Assembly: GCF_011008845.1 (NCBI RefSeq)
Contig: NZ_JAAIWM010000006.1
Coordinates: 1-64,000 of the forward strand
Origin: Bacillus mesophilus
Lineage (GTDB): Bacteria; Bacillota; Bacilli; Bacillales; SA4
DNA length: 64,000 bases
Direction: 5' to 3'
Shown here piece by piece: positions 1-8,231 of this stretch (its first letter is position 1; every line of letters begins with the position of its first letter). Under the pieces are notes generated by a model, which was given only the letters and a program-made list of their open reading frames with translations, did not search any database and was not told where the DNA came from. Both the position numbers and the translations under genes were made by a program.

Positions 1-15
1 CGCCAAGCAAAGATG

Positions 16-44
16 AAAAGAGTAGCTCATGTAGCTACTCTTTT
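16..44. terminator. Intrinsic terminator hairpin at window start
   Basis: A 12-bp perfect stem (AAAAGAGTAGCT with AGCTACTCTTTT, loop CATGT) runs into a T-rich tract. It probably ends a gene lying left of the window. A similar hairpin with the same stem sequence recurs at 123-149. Confidence 0.75.
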
Positions 45-122
45 TTGTATTTTGAGCACGAAGTGCTAAAGAGTATACAACAAAGACTAGAGGACTAAAT
101 GTATATGAGAACTAAAGATGAA

Positions 123-149
123 AAAGAGTAGTCAGGGTACCTACTCTTT
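123..149 (-). terminator. Terminator of the DUF3231 gene
   Basis: A 9-bp stem (AAAGAGTAG with CTACTCTTT, 9-nt loop) is followed by a T run when read on the minus strand. It lies about 30 nt past the stop of the minus-strand gene. It resembles the hairpin at 16-44, including the preceding AAAGATGAAAA, so the two look like a duplicated terminator. Confidence 0.65.
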
Positions 150-179
150 CATTAAGGTAGGAATGATATGAATAGGCTC

Positions 180-1187
180 CTAAGGATTTATATTTCCATT
201 TGCTAATTTTTCACGATCTAAAGCACTTGGTGGTTGTTCAAGCCAACCATTATTAATCATAATATTTGCTCCATCTTCACCATACTTAAGTACTTCAGAA
301 ATAAGCCGAGTGTAATGAAGACCTAAATCACGCCTTGGACTAGAACCTAGACTTGTGCCATAGTGACTTGTACTGGCGGCAGTTAATGCAGCTGAATGGA
401 ACATAATGAGTTTATCAGAGAAGGGAGCAGTTGTGGAATCGGTCGGCAGAGTATTCCAAACCATAGGTGTGGGAAGACCTGCTTCGCTAAGTAAAGAACC
501 AAAAATTTCAATATGCTTCGATGCAACCTGAACCCCTTTTGTTAAAAATTCTTTTACCTCATTGGATCTGACAACCTGCTTAAATCCAGTTAATAATGCA
601 CGTCCTAGATCATTTCTCTCTATATTAAAGAATAAGTTCATAATCTCGATTGAGGTAAGAGGACGTCTCTCACCAAACCATCCTGAAAGAAACCCTTGCT
701 TTGAAACAAAATCTACTTCCCTAGGCAAATTAATTTGTGGAGGTCTGATAAAGAGGCCCTTTTCAAGAAGGACATTTACACTCCTATTGTATAAATTTGA
801 CGATTCTGAAACACAATTCGTAAAGAAATTTCTTATATCTTCCCTTGCTGAATTACCTAAAGCGAGACTATAACCGTTGCCACCTATGAATGCCATGTTC
901 TTTAAATAATATAGATAGAAGGAATCAGAATATAACCTTGGAGCGGAGTGGTTATAATCGTTCTCCGTGAAGCTAACGGGTAGAGGGAACTTCTCTTCTG
1001 TAAAAAGATTCTTCAAAAAATCTAAATGTTGTTGTGATAAAGTTATCGCATATTGTAAAACATCTTTTATTTGCTCGTCCTCTACATTATTTATGAAATA
1101 TGGAAGTACAGCAGTTGCTAATGTATCATTTTGGTATGTAGTCCATAAATTTGCCATTTCCGAGGTGGACAAAATAACGTTGTGCAA
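180..1187 (-). CDS. DUF3231 family protein with tandem domains
   Basis: Seen: 335 residues made of two similar halves of about 150-165 residues. Each half begins with a (L)(S/T)S.E(M/I).NL motif and ends with a G(L/W)(F/L)..PP motif (around 150 and 318). Both are mostly helical with no signal peptide. Family knowledge: this is the DUF3231 architecture common in spore-forming Bacillaceae, thought to be a helical, ferritin-like bundle of unknown biochemical role. The start is TTG, chosen because GGAAGGTG lies 8 nt upstream and no nearer ATG fits. It is transcribed alone, with its own terminator at 123-149. Function is unassigned; a spore-related role is only a guess from family distribution. 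Confidence 0.8.
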   Translation of the reverse strand: MHNVILSTSEMANLWTTYQNDTLATAVLPYFINNVEDEQIKDVLQYAITLSQQHLDFLKNLFTEEKFPLPVSFTENDYNHSAPRLYSDSFYLYYLKNMAFIGGNGYSLALGNSAREDIRNFFTNCVSESSNLYNRSVNVLLEKGLFIRPPQINLPREVDFVSKQGFLSGWFGERRPLTSIEIMNLFFNIERNDLGRALLTGFKQVVRSNEVKEFLTKGVQVASKHIEIFGSLLSEAGLPTPMVWNTLPTDSTTAPFSDKLIMFHSAALTAASTSHYGTSLGSSPRRDLGLHYTRLISEVLKYGEDGANIMINNGWLEQPPSALDREKLANGNINP

Positions 1188-1315
1188 TAATATAACACCT
1201 TCCTTTTAAAACATATATAATAACCGTAGCTTTACCATAAAAACATATGTTTATGTTTTATTTTCATACAAATAAGCCTGATTCAAATGATGAACCAAGC
1301 TTTTCTTTTTAAATA

Positions 1316-1882
1316 TTACGTCCTCCTTTTAAGATTATAAGCAAGGAGGATTAAACCAAGTCCAAACATTATGGAAAGAATCAACCAAGTTGTAGTGGAG
1401 GCAATAGTTTCATCTTGGTTACCTATCGTTTCAAAGGAATCAATTGGTTTTTTTCCCTCACCTAGCAAGGTGAGGTCAGCGTCTGCACGGGATAACTCTT
1501 TAGTTAATGAGCAAATACCTGTTACTAACGTATCACTTTGTGTGGCGTAAACTAAATAGCTTTCATCTATGGAAAAATTAAAACCGCAGCCTGCCGAATC
1601 TCTAGCTGTATATACGACATGCTGAGGTGTATTTTCACCCTTCCATATCTCATGTACCTGGAATGTTACTTTGATTGGCTCGAGTTCTTTTAATGAGTCT
1701 TCTTTAATATTTACCACCTTACCTGAGAACACCGAATCTGCACGATCTAGTTCCTCCTTAATGGAAGGTGAGGCAGCACATGAGCAAGCATGTGTTGGTA
1801 TAGGCTTTGTCATTATAGTAATAGTAATAGTAATAGTAATAAAAAGTAAAATTAATACGGATAATATTTTTGTACTTTGCAT
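1316..1882 (-). CDS. Secreted/anchored TIMP-like (NTR-fold) protein
   Basis: Seen: an N-terminal signal peptide whose core is a run of Ile-Thr dipeptides, then HACSCAASPSIKEELDRAD straight after the likely cleavage site. Next comes a domain of about 110 residues with further Cys (AGCGF, GICS). A C-terminal hydrophobic helix (about 165-183) follows, ending in KRRT. Family knowledge: the Cys-x-Cys start with a following beta-barrel is the layout of bacterial tissue-inhibitor-of-metalloproteinase-like (NTR-type) proteins; their bacterial substrate or partner is not established. The C-terminal helix plus basic tail would anchor the protein with the domain outside the cell. The ATG start has GGAG upstream. 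The Ile-Thr run is encoded by a hexanucleotide repeat. Confidence 0.7.
   Translation of the reverse strand: MQSTKILSVLILLFITITITITIMTKPIPTHACSCAASPSIKEELDRADSVFSGKVVNIKEDSLKELEPIKVTFQVHEIWKGENTPQHVVYTARDSAGCGFNFSIDESYLVYATQSDTLVTGICSLTKELSRADADLTLLGEGKKPIDSFETIGNQDETIASTTTWLILSIMFGLGLILLAYNLKRRT
1815..1841. repeat. Hexanucleotide tandem repeat (ATAGTA, 4.5 units)
   Basis: The unit ATAGTA is repeated perfectly 4.5 times inside the signal-peptide coding sequence of the TIMP-like gene, giving alternating Ile-Thr. Gain or loss of a unit keeps frame and only lengthens or shortens the hydrophobic core by two residues. Confidence 0.85.
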
Positions 1883-1941
1883 GAATGGTTCACTCCTTCA
1901 CCTTAAATAGACGAAGGGTTTACTAATTTGTTACATACTAA

Positions 1942-2385
1942 TTATTCATCAACACTTTTTATCGCCACTTTATTCTTTTTCCCATCAGCAGGAAATTGTT
2001 TGTGTAAGTGAATGATTAATAGCCCCTGTTGATAGCTTGCTTCTATTCTGTCATCTCTCACAATATAAGGAAGTTCTATATTGCGCTTGAAATTTCCTTG
2101 AAAAATTCCCTCTTGTATAAGCTTAAAACCTTTGTAATTTAAATTGATCTTACCTTCTATTTCTAATACATGTTGATTTACAAACAAATCAATATCGTCC
2201 AATTTATTAATACCCGGGATATTTACTACACAGAGCAGTTCATTTTCACCCTGATACAAGTTGTACTGGGTGAGTTGATTTTGAAACATTCCATCAAAAT
2301 TCTTCCAAAAATCATCGCCAAAAAAACCTTGAAATTGGTCCTTCCAGTTGGCGAAATCCTTTAAGTATGGATGATTATTTAACAT
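1942..2385 (-). CDS. Small heat-shock protein, Hsp20/alpha-crystallin type
   Basis: An ATP-independent holdase chaperone is the expected role. Seen: 147 residues. The N-terminal third is rich in Phe/Trp (FANWKDQFQGFFGDDFWKNF), as in Hsp20 N-arms. It is followed by an alpha-crystallin-like beta sandwich with YNLYQGENELLCVVNIPG, a FKRNIELPY strand and the GLLIIHLHK strand that usually precedes the C-terminal tail. The canonical A-x-x-x-n-GVL motif is relaxed to ASYQQGLLIIHL. The start is set at 2385 because AAAGAGGTGA sits 5 nt upstream; a longer reading starting at 2433 would translate this ribosome binding site. The gene is monocistronic and divergent from yebE. It could be a spore-coat Hsp20 relative rather than a heat-shock chaperone. 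Confidence 0.8.
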   Translation of the reverse strand: MLNNHPYLKDFANWKDQFQGFFGDDFWKNFDGMFQNQLTQYNLYQGENELLCVVNIPGINKLDDIDLFVNQHVLEIEGKINLNYKGFKLIQEGIFQGNFKRNIELPYIVRDDRIEASYQQGLLIIHLHKQFPADGKKNKVAIKSVDE

Positions 2386-2534
2386 AAGCGTCACCTCTTT
2401 AAAGTTTGCTCCTACATAATATGTAATAGGCATTGTTATGTGCCTATAACCTCATCTATCATGGGTCTATAATCTTTGATACAATATGGATTAAGAGTTG
2501 GGTATAGTAATAGTAAGAAGAAGAGGTGAAGGAA

Positions 2535-3080
2535 ATGATAGAAAGTGGACTAGCTATGATCATTATCATATTATTGATAAATATTGTATATGTTTCCTTT
2601 TTTACAATTCGTATGATCCTAACGCTTAAGGGTTATCGATATTATGCAGCCTTCTTAAGTATGATTGAGGTTGTCATTTATGTTGTAGGATTAGGGTTAG
2701 TGTTGGAAAACTTAAATGAAATCCAAAATTTAGTTGCGTATGCAGTAGGCTATGGAATTGGTGTTATAGTTGGGATGAAGATTGAAGAGAAGCTTGCATT
2801 GGGGTATATCACAGCCAATGTGATTACTAAGGATTATAATAAAGATCTTCCAAGACAGTTGCGTGAAAAAGGATATGGAGTCACTAGTTGGGAGGCTCAT
2901 GGTCTTGAGGGAGATCGGATGTCACTTCAAATCTTAACTCCTCGAAAATATGAACTTGCTTTATATACGACGATTAAAGAACTTGATCCTGGAGCGTTCA
3001 TTATATCTTATGAACCTAAGACTATTTATGGGGGCTTCTGGGTTAAAAACGTTAAGAAAGGGAAGTTGAAAAATGGCTAA
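2535..3080 (+). CDS. yebE: UPF0316/DUF2179 membrane protein YebE
   Basis: Seen: 181 residues. About three hydrophobic segments occupy the first 90 residues (around 5-27, 38-60 and 65-85). They are followed by a cytoplasmic DUF2179 domain ([23 protein letters not shown], later [18 protein letters not shown]). Family knowledge: YebE-type proteins are conserved in Firmicutes with no established reaction; the DUF2179 fold is ligand-binding-like. ATG 2535 is preferred over the in-frame GTG at 2526 because that GTG is part of the ribosome binding site AAGAGGTGA. Position directly before yebG and the pur operon matches B. subtilis. Its end overlaps yebG by 8 nt, so the two are translationally coupled. 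Confidence 0.88.
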   Translation: MIESGLAMIIIILLINIVYVSFFTIRMILTLKGYRYYAAFLSMIEVVIYVVGLGLVLENLNEIQNLVAYAVGYGIGVIVGMKIEEKLALGYITANVITKDYNKDLPRQLREKGYGVTSWEAHGLEGDRMSLQILTPRKYELALYTTIKELDPGAFIISYEPKTIYGGFWVKNVKKGKLKNG

Positions 3081-3288
3081 AAAAATTACTAAAAAGAAAT
3101 TTCATGTTGAAGAACATGAATCAATAAACGACTGCTTAGAAAGAATGGAGCAGGAAGGCTATACACCTATACGTCGAATGGAAGAACCGGAATTTCATGA
3201 AACTGTGACGGACGGTGTAAAAGATATTCAACCGTGTGGAAGAATGATTGTATTTGAAGGGAAATTAACTGAAAAAGACGAACAATAA
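3073..3288 (+). CDS. yebG: NETI-motif protein YebG
   Basis: A 71-residue basic protein. Seen: a [23 protein letters not shown] segment in which the NETI-type core appears as [10 protein letters not shown], then [14 protein letters not shown] and a C-terminal [10 protein letters not shown] strand. Family knowledge: NETI-motif proteins are short, conserved in Bacillus and uncharacterised. It overlaps yebE by 8 nt. Its last codons overlap the left PurBox of the pur promoter, so regulatory DNA of the next operon is embedded in this gene. Confidence 0.82.
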   Translation: MAKKITKKKFHVEEHESINDCLERMEQEGYTPIRRMEEPEFHETVTDGVKDIQPCGRMIVFEGKLTEKDEQ

Positions 3289-3317
3289 ATACCTTTTTCT
3301 ATTGATTGTTCGAATTT
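3274..3317 (+). promoter_or_regulatory. Inverted PurBox pair (PurR operator)
   Basis: Left box AAAGACGAACAAT (3274-3286, 11 of 13 to AWWWCCGAACWWT) and right box ATTGTTCGAATTT (3305-3317, reverse strand 12 of 13). They face each other. Counted as 14-bp boxes they are 16 bp apart, the spacing known for Bacillus PurR-controlled genes. The right box ends 4 nt before the -35 at 3322. Known role: PurR repression relieved by PRPP. Confidence 0.78.
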
Positions 3318-3321
3318 CTCA

Positions 3322-3350
3322 TTGCAATGAATGGCTCTAGCTGATATCAT
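3322..3350 (+). promoter_or_regulatory. pur operon promoter (SigA-type)
   Basis: TTGCAA at 3322-3327, a 17-nt spacer, TATCAT at 3345-3350, just downstream of the PurBox pair. Transcription would start near 3357, giving a leader of about 245 nt before purE. Confidence 0.6.
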
Positions 3351-3392
3351 AAGATAGGAAAATAAAAATTAAACAACAATTATATAGATTAG

Positions 3393-3470
3393 TTTACCTC
3401 GTATAATTTTGGGATTATGGCCCATAAGTTTCTACCCAATAACCGATAATTTATTGGACTATGAGGGAAA
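3393..3470 (+). ncRNA. Purine riboswitch aptamer, guanine type
   Basis: Seen: P1 halves TTTACCTC and GAGGGAAA (one mismatch), the conserved GTATAAT, the P2 loop TTATGGCCC, the joining AGTTTCTACC, P3 CCAAT/ATTGG and the 3' GGACTATGAGG. The discriminator base is C (GACTA), which pairs with guanine or hypoxanthine; adenine aptamers have U there. It lies in the pur leader ahead of an intrinsic terminator, the off-switch arrangement of Bacillus pur operons. Confidence 0.95.
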
Positions 3471-3506
3471 GTGTTACGGGGAGCTCCGTGTATTTTTGGA
3501 GCATTA

Positions 3507-3566
3507 AAGTGCCCAAGTAAATTGCTTTCTCTTTTATAGGGAAGAATTTACTTAGGGTGCTTTTTT
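3507..3566 (+). terminator. Riboswitch-controlled leader terminator
   Basis: Long stem: AAGTAAATT pairs with AATTTACTT, and the outer AAGTGCCC with GGGTGCTT (one bulged A), followed by TTTTTT. This is the expression platform: bound guanine should stabilise P1 and let the terminator form, stopping transcription before purE. Confidence 0.85.
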
Positions 3567-3602
3567 CGTATAAAGAGTTATGAGGTAAAAGGGGGATGCA
3601 AT

Positions 3603-4091
3603 TTGAAGCCGTTAGTTGGGGTAATAATGGGGAGTTCGTCAGATTGGGAGACCATGAAGCATGCATGTGAAATTTTAGAAGAGCTAAGCATTCCATATGA
3701 GAAGAAGGTTGTGTCTGCACATCGTACACCTGATTTAATGTTTGAATATGCGGAACAAGCTAGAGAGCGTGGATTGAATGTGATTATTGCGGGTGCTGGA
3801 GGGGCTGCACATTTGCCAGGAATGATTGCCGCAAAAACAACTTTACCTGTAATCGGAGTACCTGTTCAATCAAAGGCTCTAAACGGTTGGGATTCACTAT
3901 TATCTATTGTCCAAATGCCTGGAGGAATTCCAGTGGCAACTGTCGCAATTGGTAAAGCTGGCGCAACAAATGCTGGGTTATTAGCTGCACAAATCCTGAG
4001 TGTATCAAATTCAGATCTTGCAGACCAACTACAGGTGAGAAGAGAAAAGATGAAGCAGATGGCAATAGAAATGAGTGATCAACTTGTATAA
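3603..4091 (+). CDS. purE: N5-carboxyaminoimidazole ribonucleotide mutase
   Basis: Converts N5-CAIR to CAIR in IMP synthesis. Seen: 162 residues, usual for class I PurE, with the nucleotide-binding GSSSDWE (10-16), the catalytic SAHRTP (38-43) and the loop [11 protein letters not shown] (63-73). The start is TTG at 3603, with AAGGGGGA upstream and no competing ATG. It is the first gene after the riboswitch terminator, and its 3' end overlaps purK. Companion PurK makes the N5-CAIR substrate, so this is the bacterial two-step route. Confidence 0.97.
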   Translation: MKPLVGVIMGSSSDWETMKHACEILEELSIPYEKKVVSAHRTPDLMFEYAEQARERGLNVIIAGAGGAAHLPGMIAAKTTLPVIGVPVQSKALNGWDSLLSIVQMPGGIPVATVAIGKAGATNAGLLAAQILSVSNSDLADQLQVRREKMKQMAIEMSDQLV

Positions 4092-5223
4092 AAAGGTTAT
4101 GCCTGGAAGCACGATTGGAATCATTGGTGGAGGACAGTTAGGGAGGATGATGGCCATTGCTGCGCGAGCAATGGGATATAAAATTGCGGTGTTAGATCCG
4201 ACTCCCAATAGTCCTTGCGGGCAACTTGCTGATATTGAAATTACTGCTCCTTATCATGACCTTGACAGTATCAAAAAGCTTGCGAATATTAGTGATGTTA
4301 TCACCTATGAATTTGAAAACATTGATCACCAAGCTTTAAAATGGCTATATGAAAATACATATTTGCCACAGGGTACAGAGTTGTTAAGAATTACTCAGGA
4401 CCGTGAAACAGAAAAAAATTCTATCAATGAATTAGGTATAAAGGTTGCACCATTTGCAATCGTAAACACTAAGGCGGAGCTTGACCAAGCTGTTGAGAAA
4501 ATTGGAACTCCCTGTATAATCAAAACTTGCCGAGGAGGCTATGACGGGAAGGGACAGCAGGTTGTTAGAATTCATGAAGATAAAGTTGCTGCTTACGACC
4601 TATTAACAACCGGTAAGTGTATTGTTGAAGGCTGGGTTTCTTTTGAGAAGGAACTTTCGGTAATTATTGCAAGAAACCCTAGTGGAGAAACAAAGACATT
4701 GCCCCTTGCAGAAAATATTCATAAGGATAATATTCTTCATCAAACGATAGTGCCGGCAAGAGTGGATGCCCAAGTAGCGGAGAAGGCAAAATCTGTTGCC
4801 AAAGTGATTGCAGATGGACTAGGTTTAATAGGAACATTGGCAGTGGAGATGTTTTTAGTAAATGATGAGATTTATGTAAATGAACTAGCGCCTAGACCTC
4901 ATAACTCAGGTCACTATTCCATAGAGGGATGTGTTACCTCACAGTTTGAACAGCATATTAGAGCGGTATGTAATCTACCTTTAGGAGATACGACACTATT
5001 AACACCAACTGTTATGGTGAATTTACTAGGCGAGCATCTCGAACCTACTCTAGAGCAGTATGAATTCCTTGGAAAAGGTAAGGTTCATTTATATGGTAAA
5101 GAAGAAGCAAAGCTAAAAAGAAAGATGGGACATATTACCTTTTTAGGTGAAGATGTTGAAGAAATATTAAGCGATCTTTCACAATTAACAATATGGAATG
5201 AAAAAGCGGAGGTAAAACAATGA
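4075..5223 (+). CDS. purK: N5-carboxyaminoimidazole ribonucleotide synthase
   Basis: ATP-dependent carboxylation of AIR with bicarbonate to N5-CAIR. Seen: [12 protein letters not shown] near the N-terminus, an ATP-grasp domain with [14 protein letters not shown] around 150, [24 protein letters not shown] (metal-binding Glu/Asn region) and a C-terminal small domain. Length about 380, as in the family. The start is uncertain: GTG at 4075 overlaps purE by 17 nt, but TTG at 4084 and ATG at 4099 are in frame and no strong ribosome binding site decides. Its stop overlaps purB as ATGA. Confidence 0.95.
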   Translation: MINLYKKVMPGSTIGIIGGGQLGRMMAIAARAMGYKIAVLDPTPNSPCGQLADIEITAPYHDLDSIKKLANISDVITYEFENIDHQALKWLYENTYLPQGTELLRITQDRETEKNSINELGIKVAPFAIVNTKAELDQAVEKIGTPCIIKTCRGGYDGKGQQVVRIHEDKVAAYDLLTTGKCIVEGWVSFEKELSVIIARNPSGETKTLPLAENIHKDNILHQTIVPARVDAQVAEKAKSVAKVIADGLGLIGTLAVEMFLVNDEIYVNELAPRPHNSGHYSIEGCVTSQFEQHIRAVCNLPLGDTTLLTPTVMVNLLGEHLEPTLEQYEFLGKGKVHLYGKEEAKLKRKMGHITFLGEDVEEILSDLSQLTIWNEKAEVKQ

Positions 5224-6512
5224 TTGAACGTTATACAAGACCAGAAATGGGTGCTATTTGGACGGATGAAAACCGTTATAATGCTTGGTTAGAGGTTGAG
5301 ATTTTAGCTTGTGAGGCTTGGGCAGAGCTTGGCGATATTCCAAAGGAGGATGTAGCGTTAATACGTCAAAACGCATCCTTTAATATTGCAAGAATACTAG
5401 AGATTGAAGAAGAAACTAGACATGATGTTGTAGCCTTTACTCGTTCAGTATCAGAGACTCTAGGTGAAGAGAAGAAGTGGGTTCATTACGGATTAACCTC
5501 TACTGATGTGGTTGATACTGCTTTATCTTACTTACTGAAACAAGCAAATGATATTTTAAAACAGGACCTCAATCGGTTTGTGGATATATTAAAGGAAAAA
5601 GCATTAGAGCATAAATATACGGTAATGATGGGGAGAACACACGGTGTTCATGCGGAACCAACAACATTTGGACTAAAGCTTGCTCTTTGGTACGAGGAAA
5701 TGAAGCGAAATGTTGAACGTTTTGAAGCAGCATCAACGGGAATTGAATTCGGAAAGATTTCTGGGGCAGTTGGAACGTATGCAAATATTAACCCATTTGT
5801 TGAAAGCTATGTTTGTGAAAAGCTAGGGTTACAAGCAGCACCGATTTCAACTCAAACTCTGCAGCGTGATCGCCATGCACACTATATGTCAACACTTGCT
5901 TTAATTGCGACTTCTATTGAAAAGTTTGCTACAGAAGTTCGTGGTCTTCAAAAGAGTGAAACAAGAGAAGTAGAGGAATTTTTCGCTAAAGGTCAAAAGG
6001 GCTCATCGGCTATGCCACATAAGCGTAATCCAATTGGATCTGAAAATATGACTGGCCTTGCAAGAGTAATTCGTGGTCACATGCTAACTGCTTATGAAAA
6101 TGTTTCACTTTGGCATGAACGTGATATTTCACATTCCTCAGCAGAACGAATTATCCTACCAGACGCAACAATTGCTTTAAATTATATGTTAAACCGTTTT
6201 GGAAATATTATTAAGAATTTAACGGTTTTCCCTGAAAATATGAAGCGTAATATGGATCGCACTTTTGGTCTTATATACTCACAGCGTGTGTTACTAGCCT
6301 TAATTGATGCAGGTATGTCAAGAGAGGAAGCGTATGACACGGTTCAGCCAAAAGCAATGGAGGCTTGGGAAAAGCAAACCTCGTTTAAGGAAATTGTAAT
6401 GGCAGAGGAAACCATCACATCAAGACTTTCTCAAGCGCAAATTGATGATTGTTTTGATTATAGCTATCATCTTTCGCAGGTGGATACTATTTTTGATCGA
6501 GTAGGATTATAA
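5220..6512 (+). CDS. purB: Adenylosuccinate lyase
   Basis: Cleaves SAICAR to AICAR and adenylosuccinate to AMP, releasing fumarate. Seen: 430 residues, usual length; the fumarase/aspartase-superfamily signature [11 protein letters not shown] at 261-271 (mobile catalytic Ser loop), His141 in [12 protein letters not shown] and the TSTDVVDTA segment near 93-101. ATG overlaps the purK stop (ATGA) with GGAGG upstream. About 70 nt separate it from purC. Used twice in purine synthesis, so its place in the operon serves both the IMP and AMP branches. Confidence 0.97.
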   Translation: MIERYTRPEMGAIWTDENRYNAWLEVEILACEAWAELGDIPKEDVALIRQNASFNIARILEIEEETRHDVVAFTRSVSETLGEEKKWVHYGLTSTDVVDTALSYLLKQANDILKQDLNRFVDILKEKALEHKYTVMMGRTHGVHAEPTTFGLKLALWYEEMKRNVERFEAASTGIEFGKISGAVGTYANINPFVESYVCEKLGLQAAPISTQTLQRDRHAHYMSTLALIATSIEKFATEVRGLQKSETREVEEFFAKGQKGSSAMPHKRNPIGSENMTGLARVIRGHMLTAYENVSLWHERDISHSSAERIILPDATIALNYMLNRFGNIIKNLTVFPENMKRNMDRTFGLIYSQRVLLALIDAGMSREEAYDTVQPKAMEAWEKQTSFKEIVMAEETITSRLSQAQIDDCFDYSYHLSQVDTIFDRVGL

Positions 6513-6584
6513 GATATTGCTCAAGAGGGAGGATTTAGATTAGAGCCTCCCCTACATTCTGAACAATAATTAGGGGGATTTGGA

Positions 6585-7304
6585 GTGGAAAAGCTAGGGT
6601 TACTTTACGAAGGAAAAGCAAAGAGAATCTATCAAACTACTGATTCGGAAATCGTATGGGTAGAATATAAAGATAGTGCAACAGCCTTTAATGGCGAGAA
6701 AAAGGCAACTATTACTGGTAAAGGCCGTCTAAATAATACAATTACATGCTTACTATTTGACATGCTACACGAAAGAGGGATTCCTACTCATCTAGTAGAA
6801 AAGCTTTCAGAAACTGAACAGCTTGTTAAAAGAGTTCGTATTATTCCTTTAGAAGTGGTTGTTCGAAATATTGCAGCAGGTTCACTAGCTAAACGCCTTG
6901 GTCTTGAAGAAGGTCAGGCACTTCCATTTCCAATAGTTGAGCTCTACTATAAAAACGATGACCTTGGTGATCCGCTAATCAATGAAGATCATATTAAGGT
7001 TTTGAACCTTGCTACTGCTCAGCAGGTAGAGGAGTTAAAGGAAAAGGCACTAGGTGTTAATAAAGTCCTTGTTCCTTATTTTGATGAAAGAAATGTAAGA
7101 TTAATAGATTTCAAGCTTGAGTTTGGCTTAACCAGTGAAGGTACTGTGTTGCTAGCTGATGAGATTTCACCTGATACTTGTCGTTTATGGGATAAGGATA
7201 CAAATGAAAAGCTAGATAAAGATGTGTTTAGAAGAGACTTAGGAAATTTAACAGAGACTTATGAAAAACTATTAGAACGATTAGGGGGAGCATCACATGT
7301 ATAA
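6585..7304 (+). CDS. purC: SAICAR synthase
   Basis: Joins aspartate to CAIR using ATP. Seen: 239 residues, with LLYEGKAKRIYQT (nucleotide-binding start), KDSATAFNGEKKATITGKG, the EVVVRNIAAGSLAKRLG signature, and LADEISPDTCRLWD with the metal-binding acidic residues near the end. The start is GTG 6585 with AGGGGGATTTGGA upstream. It overlaps purS by 8 nt, so purC and purS are probably translationally coupled. Confidence 0.97.
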   Translation: MEKLGLLYEGKAKRIYQTTDSEIVWVEYKDSATAFNGEKKATITGKGRLNNTITCLLFDMLHERGIPTHLVEKLSETEQLVKRVRIIPLEVVVRNIAAGSLAKRLGLEEGQALPFPIVELYYKNDDLGDPLINEDHIKVLNLATAQQVEELKEKALGVNKVLVPYFDERNVRLIDFKLEFGLTSEGTVLLADEISPDTCRLWDKDTNEKLDKDVFRRDLGNLTETYEKLLERLGGASHV

Positions 7305-7551
7305 AGTTAAGGTATTCGTTACGTTAAGAGAAAGTGTTTTAGATCCACAAGGTACGGCGGTAAAGGGTTCACTTCATAGCTTGTCTTATACAGAGGTTCA
7401 AGATGTTCGTATTGGTAAGTTCTTAGAATTAACCATTGAAAAGTCTGATCATTCAATTGATGAGCTTGTAAAGGAAATGTGTGAGCGTCTCTTAACAAAT
7501 ACAGTGATTGAAGATTATACGTATGAAGTTGAGGAGGTTGTTGCAAAGTGA
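7297..7551 (+). CDS. purS: FGAM synthase subunit PurS
   Basis: Small 84-residue subunit that bridges PurQ and PurL in the three-part FGAM synthase of Gram-positive bacteria. Seen: the [19 protein letters not shown] start typical of Pur[11 protein letters not shown] and a [17 protein letters not shown] helix. ATG has AGGGGGAGC upstream and overlaps purC. Its stop overlaps the GTG of purQ. PurS presence means PurL is the short form lacking the glutaminase domain, as seen here. Confidence 0.96.
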   Translation: MYKVKVFVTLRESVLDPQGTAVKGSLHSLSYTEVQDVRIGKFLELTIEKSDHSIDELVKEMCERLLTNTVIEDYTYEVEEVVAK

Positions 7552-8231
7552 AATTTGCAGTAATTGTCTTCCCAGGTTCTAACTGTGATGTTGATATGTT
7601 TCATGCGATTAAGGATGAGTTAGGTGAAGAAGTTGAGTATGTGTGGCATGATACAGAGTCACTAGATTCATATGATGGCATTCTTTTACCAGGTGGTTTT
7701 TCGTACGGAGATTATTTAAGATGTGGAGCAATTGCACGTTTTTCTAAGGTAATGGCTGCTGTAATAAAGGCTGCTGAGGAAGGAAAGCCAGTTATGGGTG
7801 TATGTAACGGGTTCCAAATTTTATTAGAGGCAGGGCTTTTACCTGGTGCTTTAAGAAGAAATAAAGATTTAAAGTTTATCTGTCAGCCCGTTAATCTAGT
7901 AGTTGAAAATGCTGCATCTATGTTTAGCTCAGGCTATGAAACTGGCGAAGTGATAAGTATTCCAGTTGCTCACGGTGAAGGAAACTACTACTGTGATGAA
8001 TTCACGTTACAAAAGCTTGAAGAAGGAAACCAAATCGTGTTCCGTTATCAGGACGACTTAAACGGAAGCCTTTCGAATATTGCAGGGATTGTAAATGAAA
8101 AAGGAAATGTACTTGGGATGATGCCACACCCAGAGCGTGCAGTTGACTCACTATTAGGTAGTGATGATGGACTAAAGCTTTTTAAATCAATTTTAAAGAA
8201 TTGGAGGAACACTCATGTCGTTACTGCTTGA
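7548..8231 (+). CDS. purQ: FGAM synthase glutaminase subunit PurQ
   Basis: Class I glutamine amidotransferase that supplies ammonia to PurL. Seen: [18 protein letters not shown] (about 47-64), the nucleophile Cys86 in [14 protein letters not shown], and MMPHPERAV carrying the His/Glu of the triad near the C-terminus. 227 residues, usual. GTG start, overlapping the purS stop, with GAGGAGG upstream; the 3' end overlaps purL by 17 nt. Overlaps on both sides suggest stoichiometric production of PurS, PurQ and PurL. Confidence 0.97.
   Translation: MKFAVIVFPGSNCDVDMFHAIKDELGEEVEYVWHDTESLDSYDGILLPGGFSYGDYLRCGAIARFSKVMAAVIKAAEEGKPVMGVCNGFQILLEAGLLPGALRRNKDLKFICQPVNLVVENAASMFSSGYETGEVISIPVAHGEGNYYCDEFTLQKLEEGNQIVFRYQDDLNGSLSNIAGIVNEKGNVLGMMPHPERAVDSLLGSDDGLKLFKSILKNWRNTHVVTA

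Noticed and set aside
3301..3320. Single PurBox only
   Set aside because: A second, inverted box was found overlapping the yebG stop at the expected spacing, so the pair was annotated instead.
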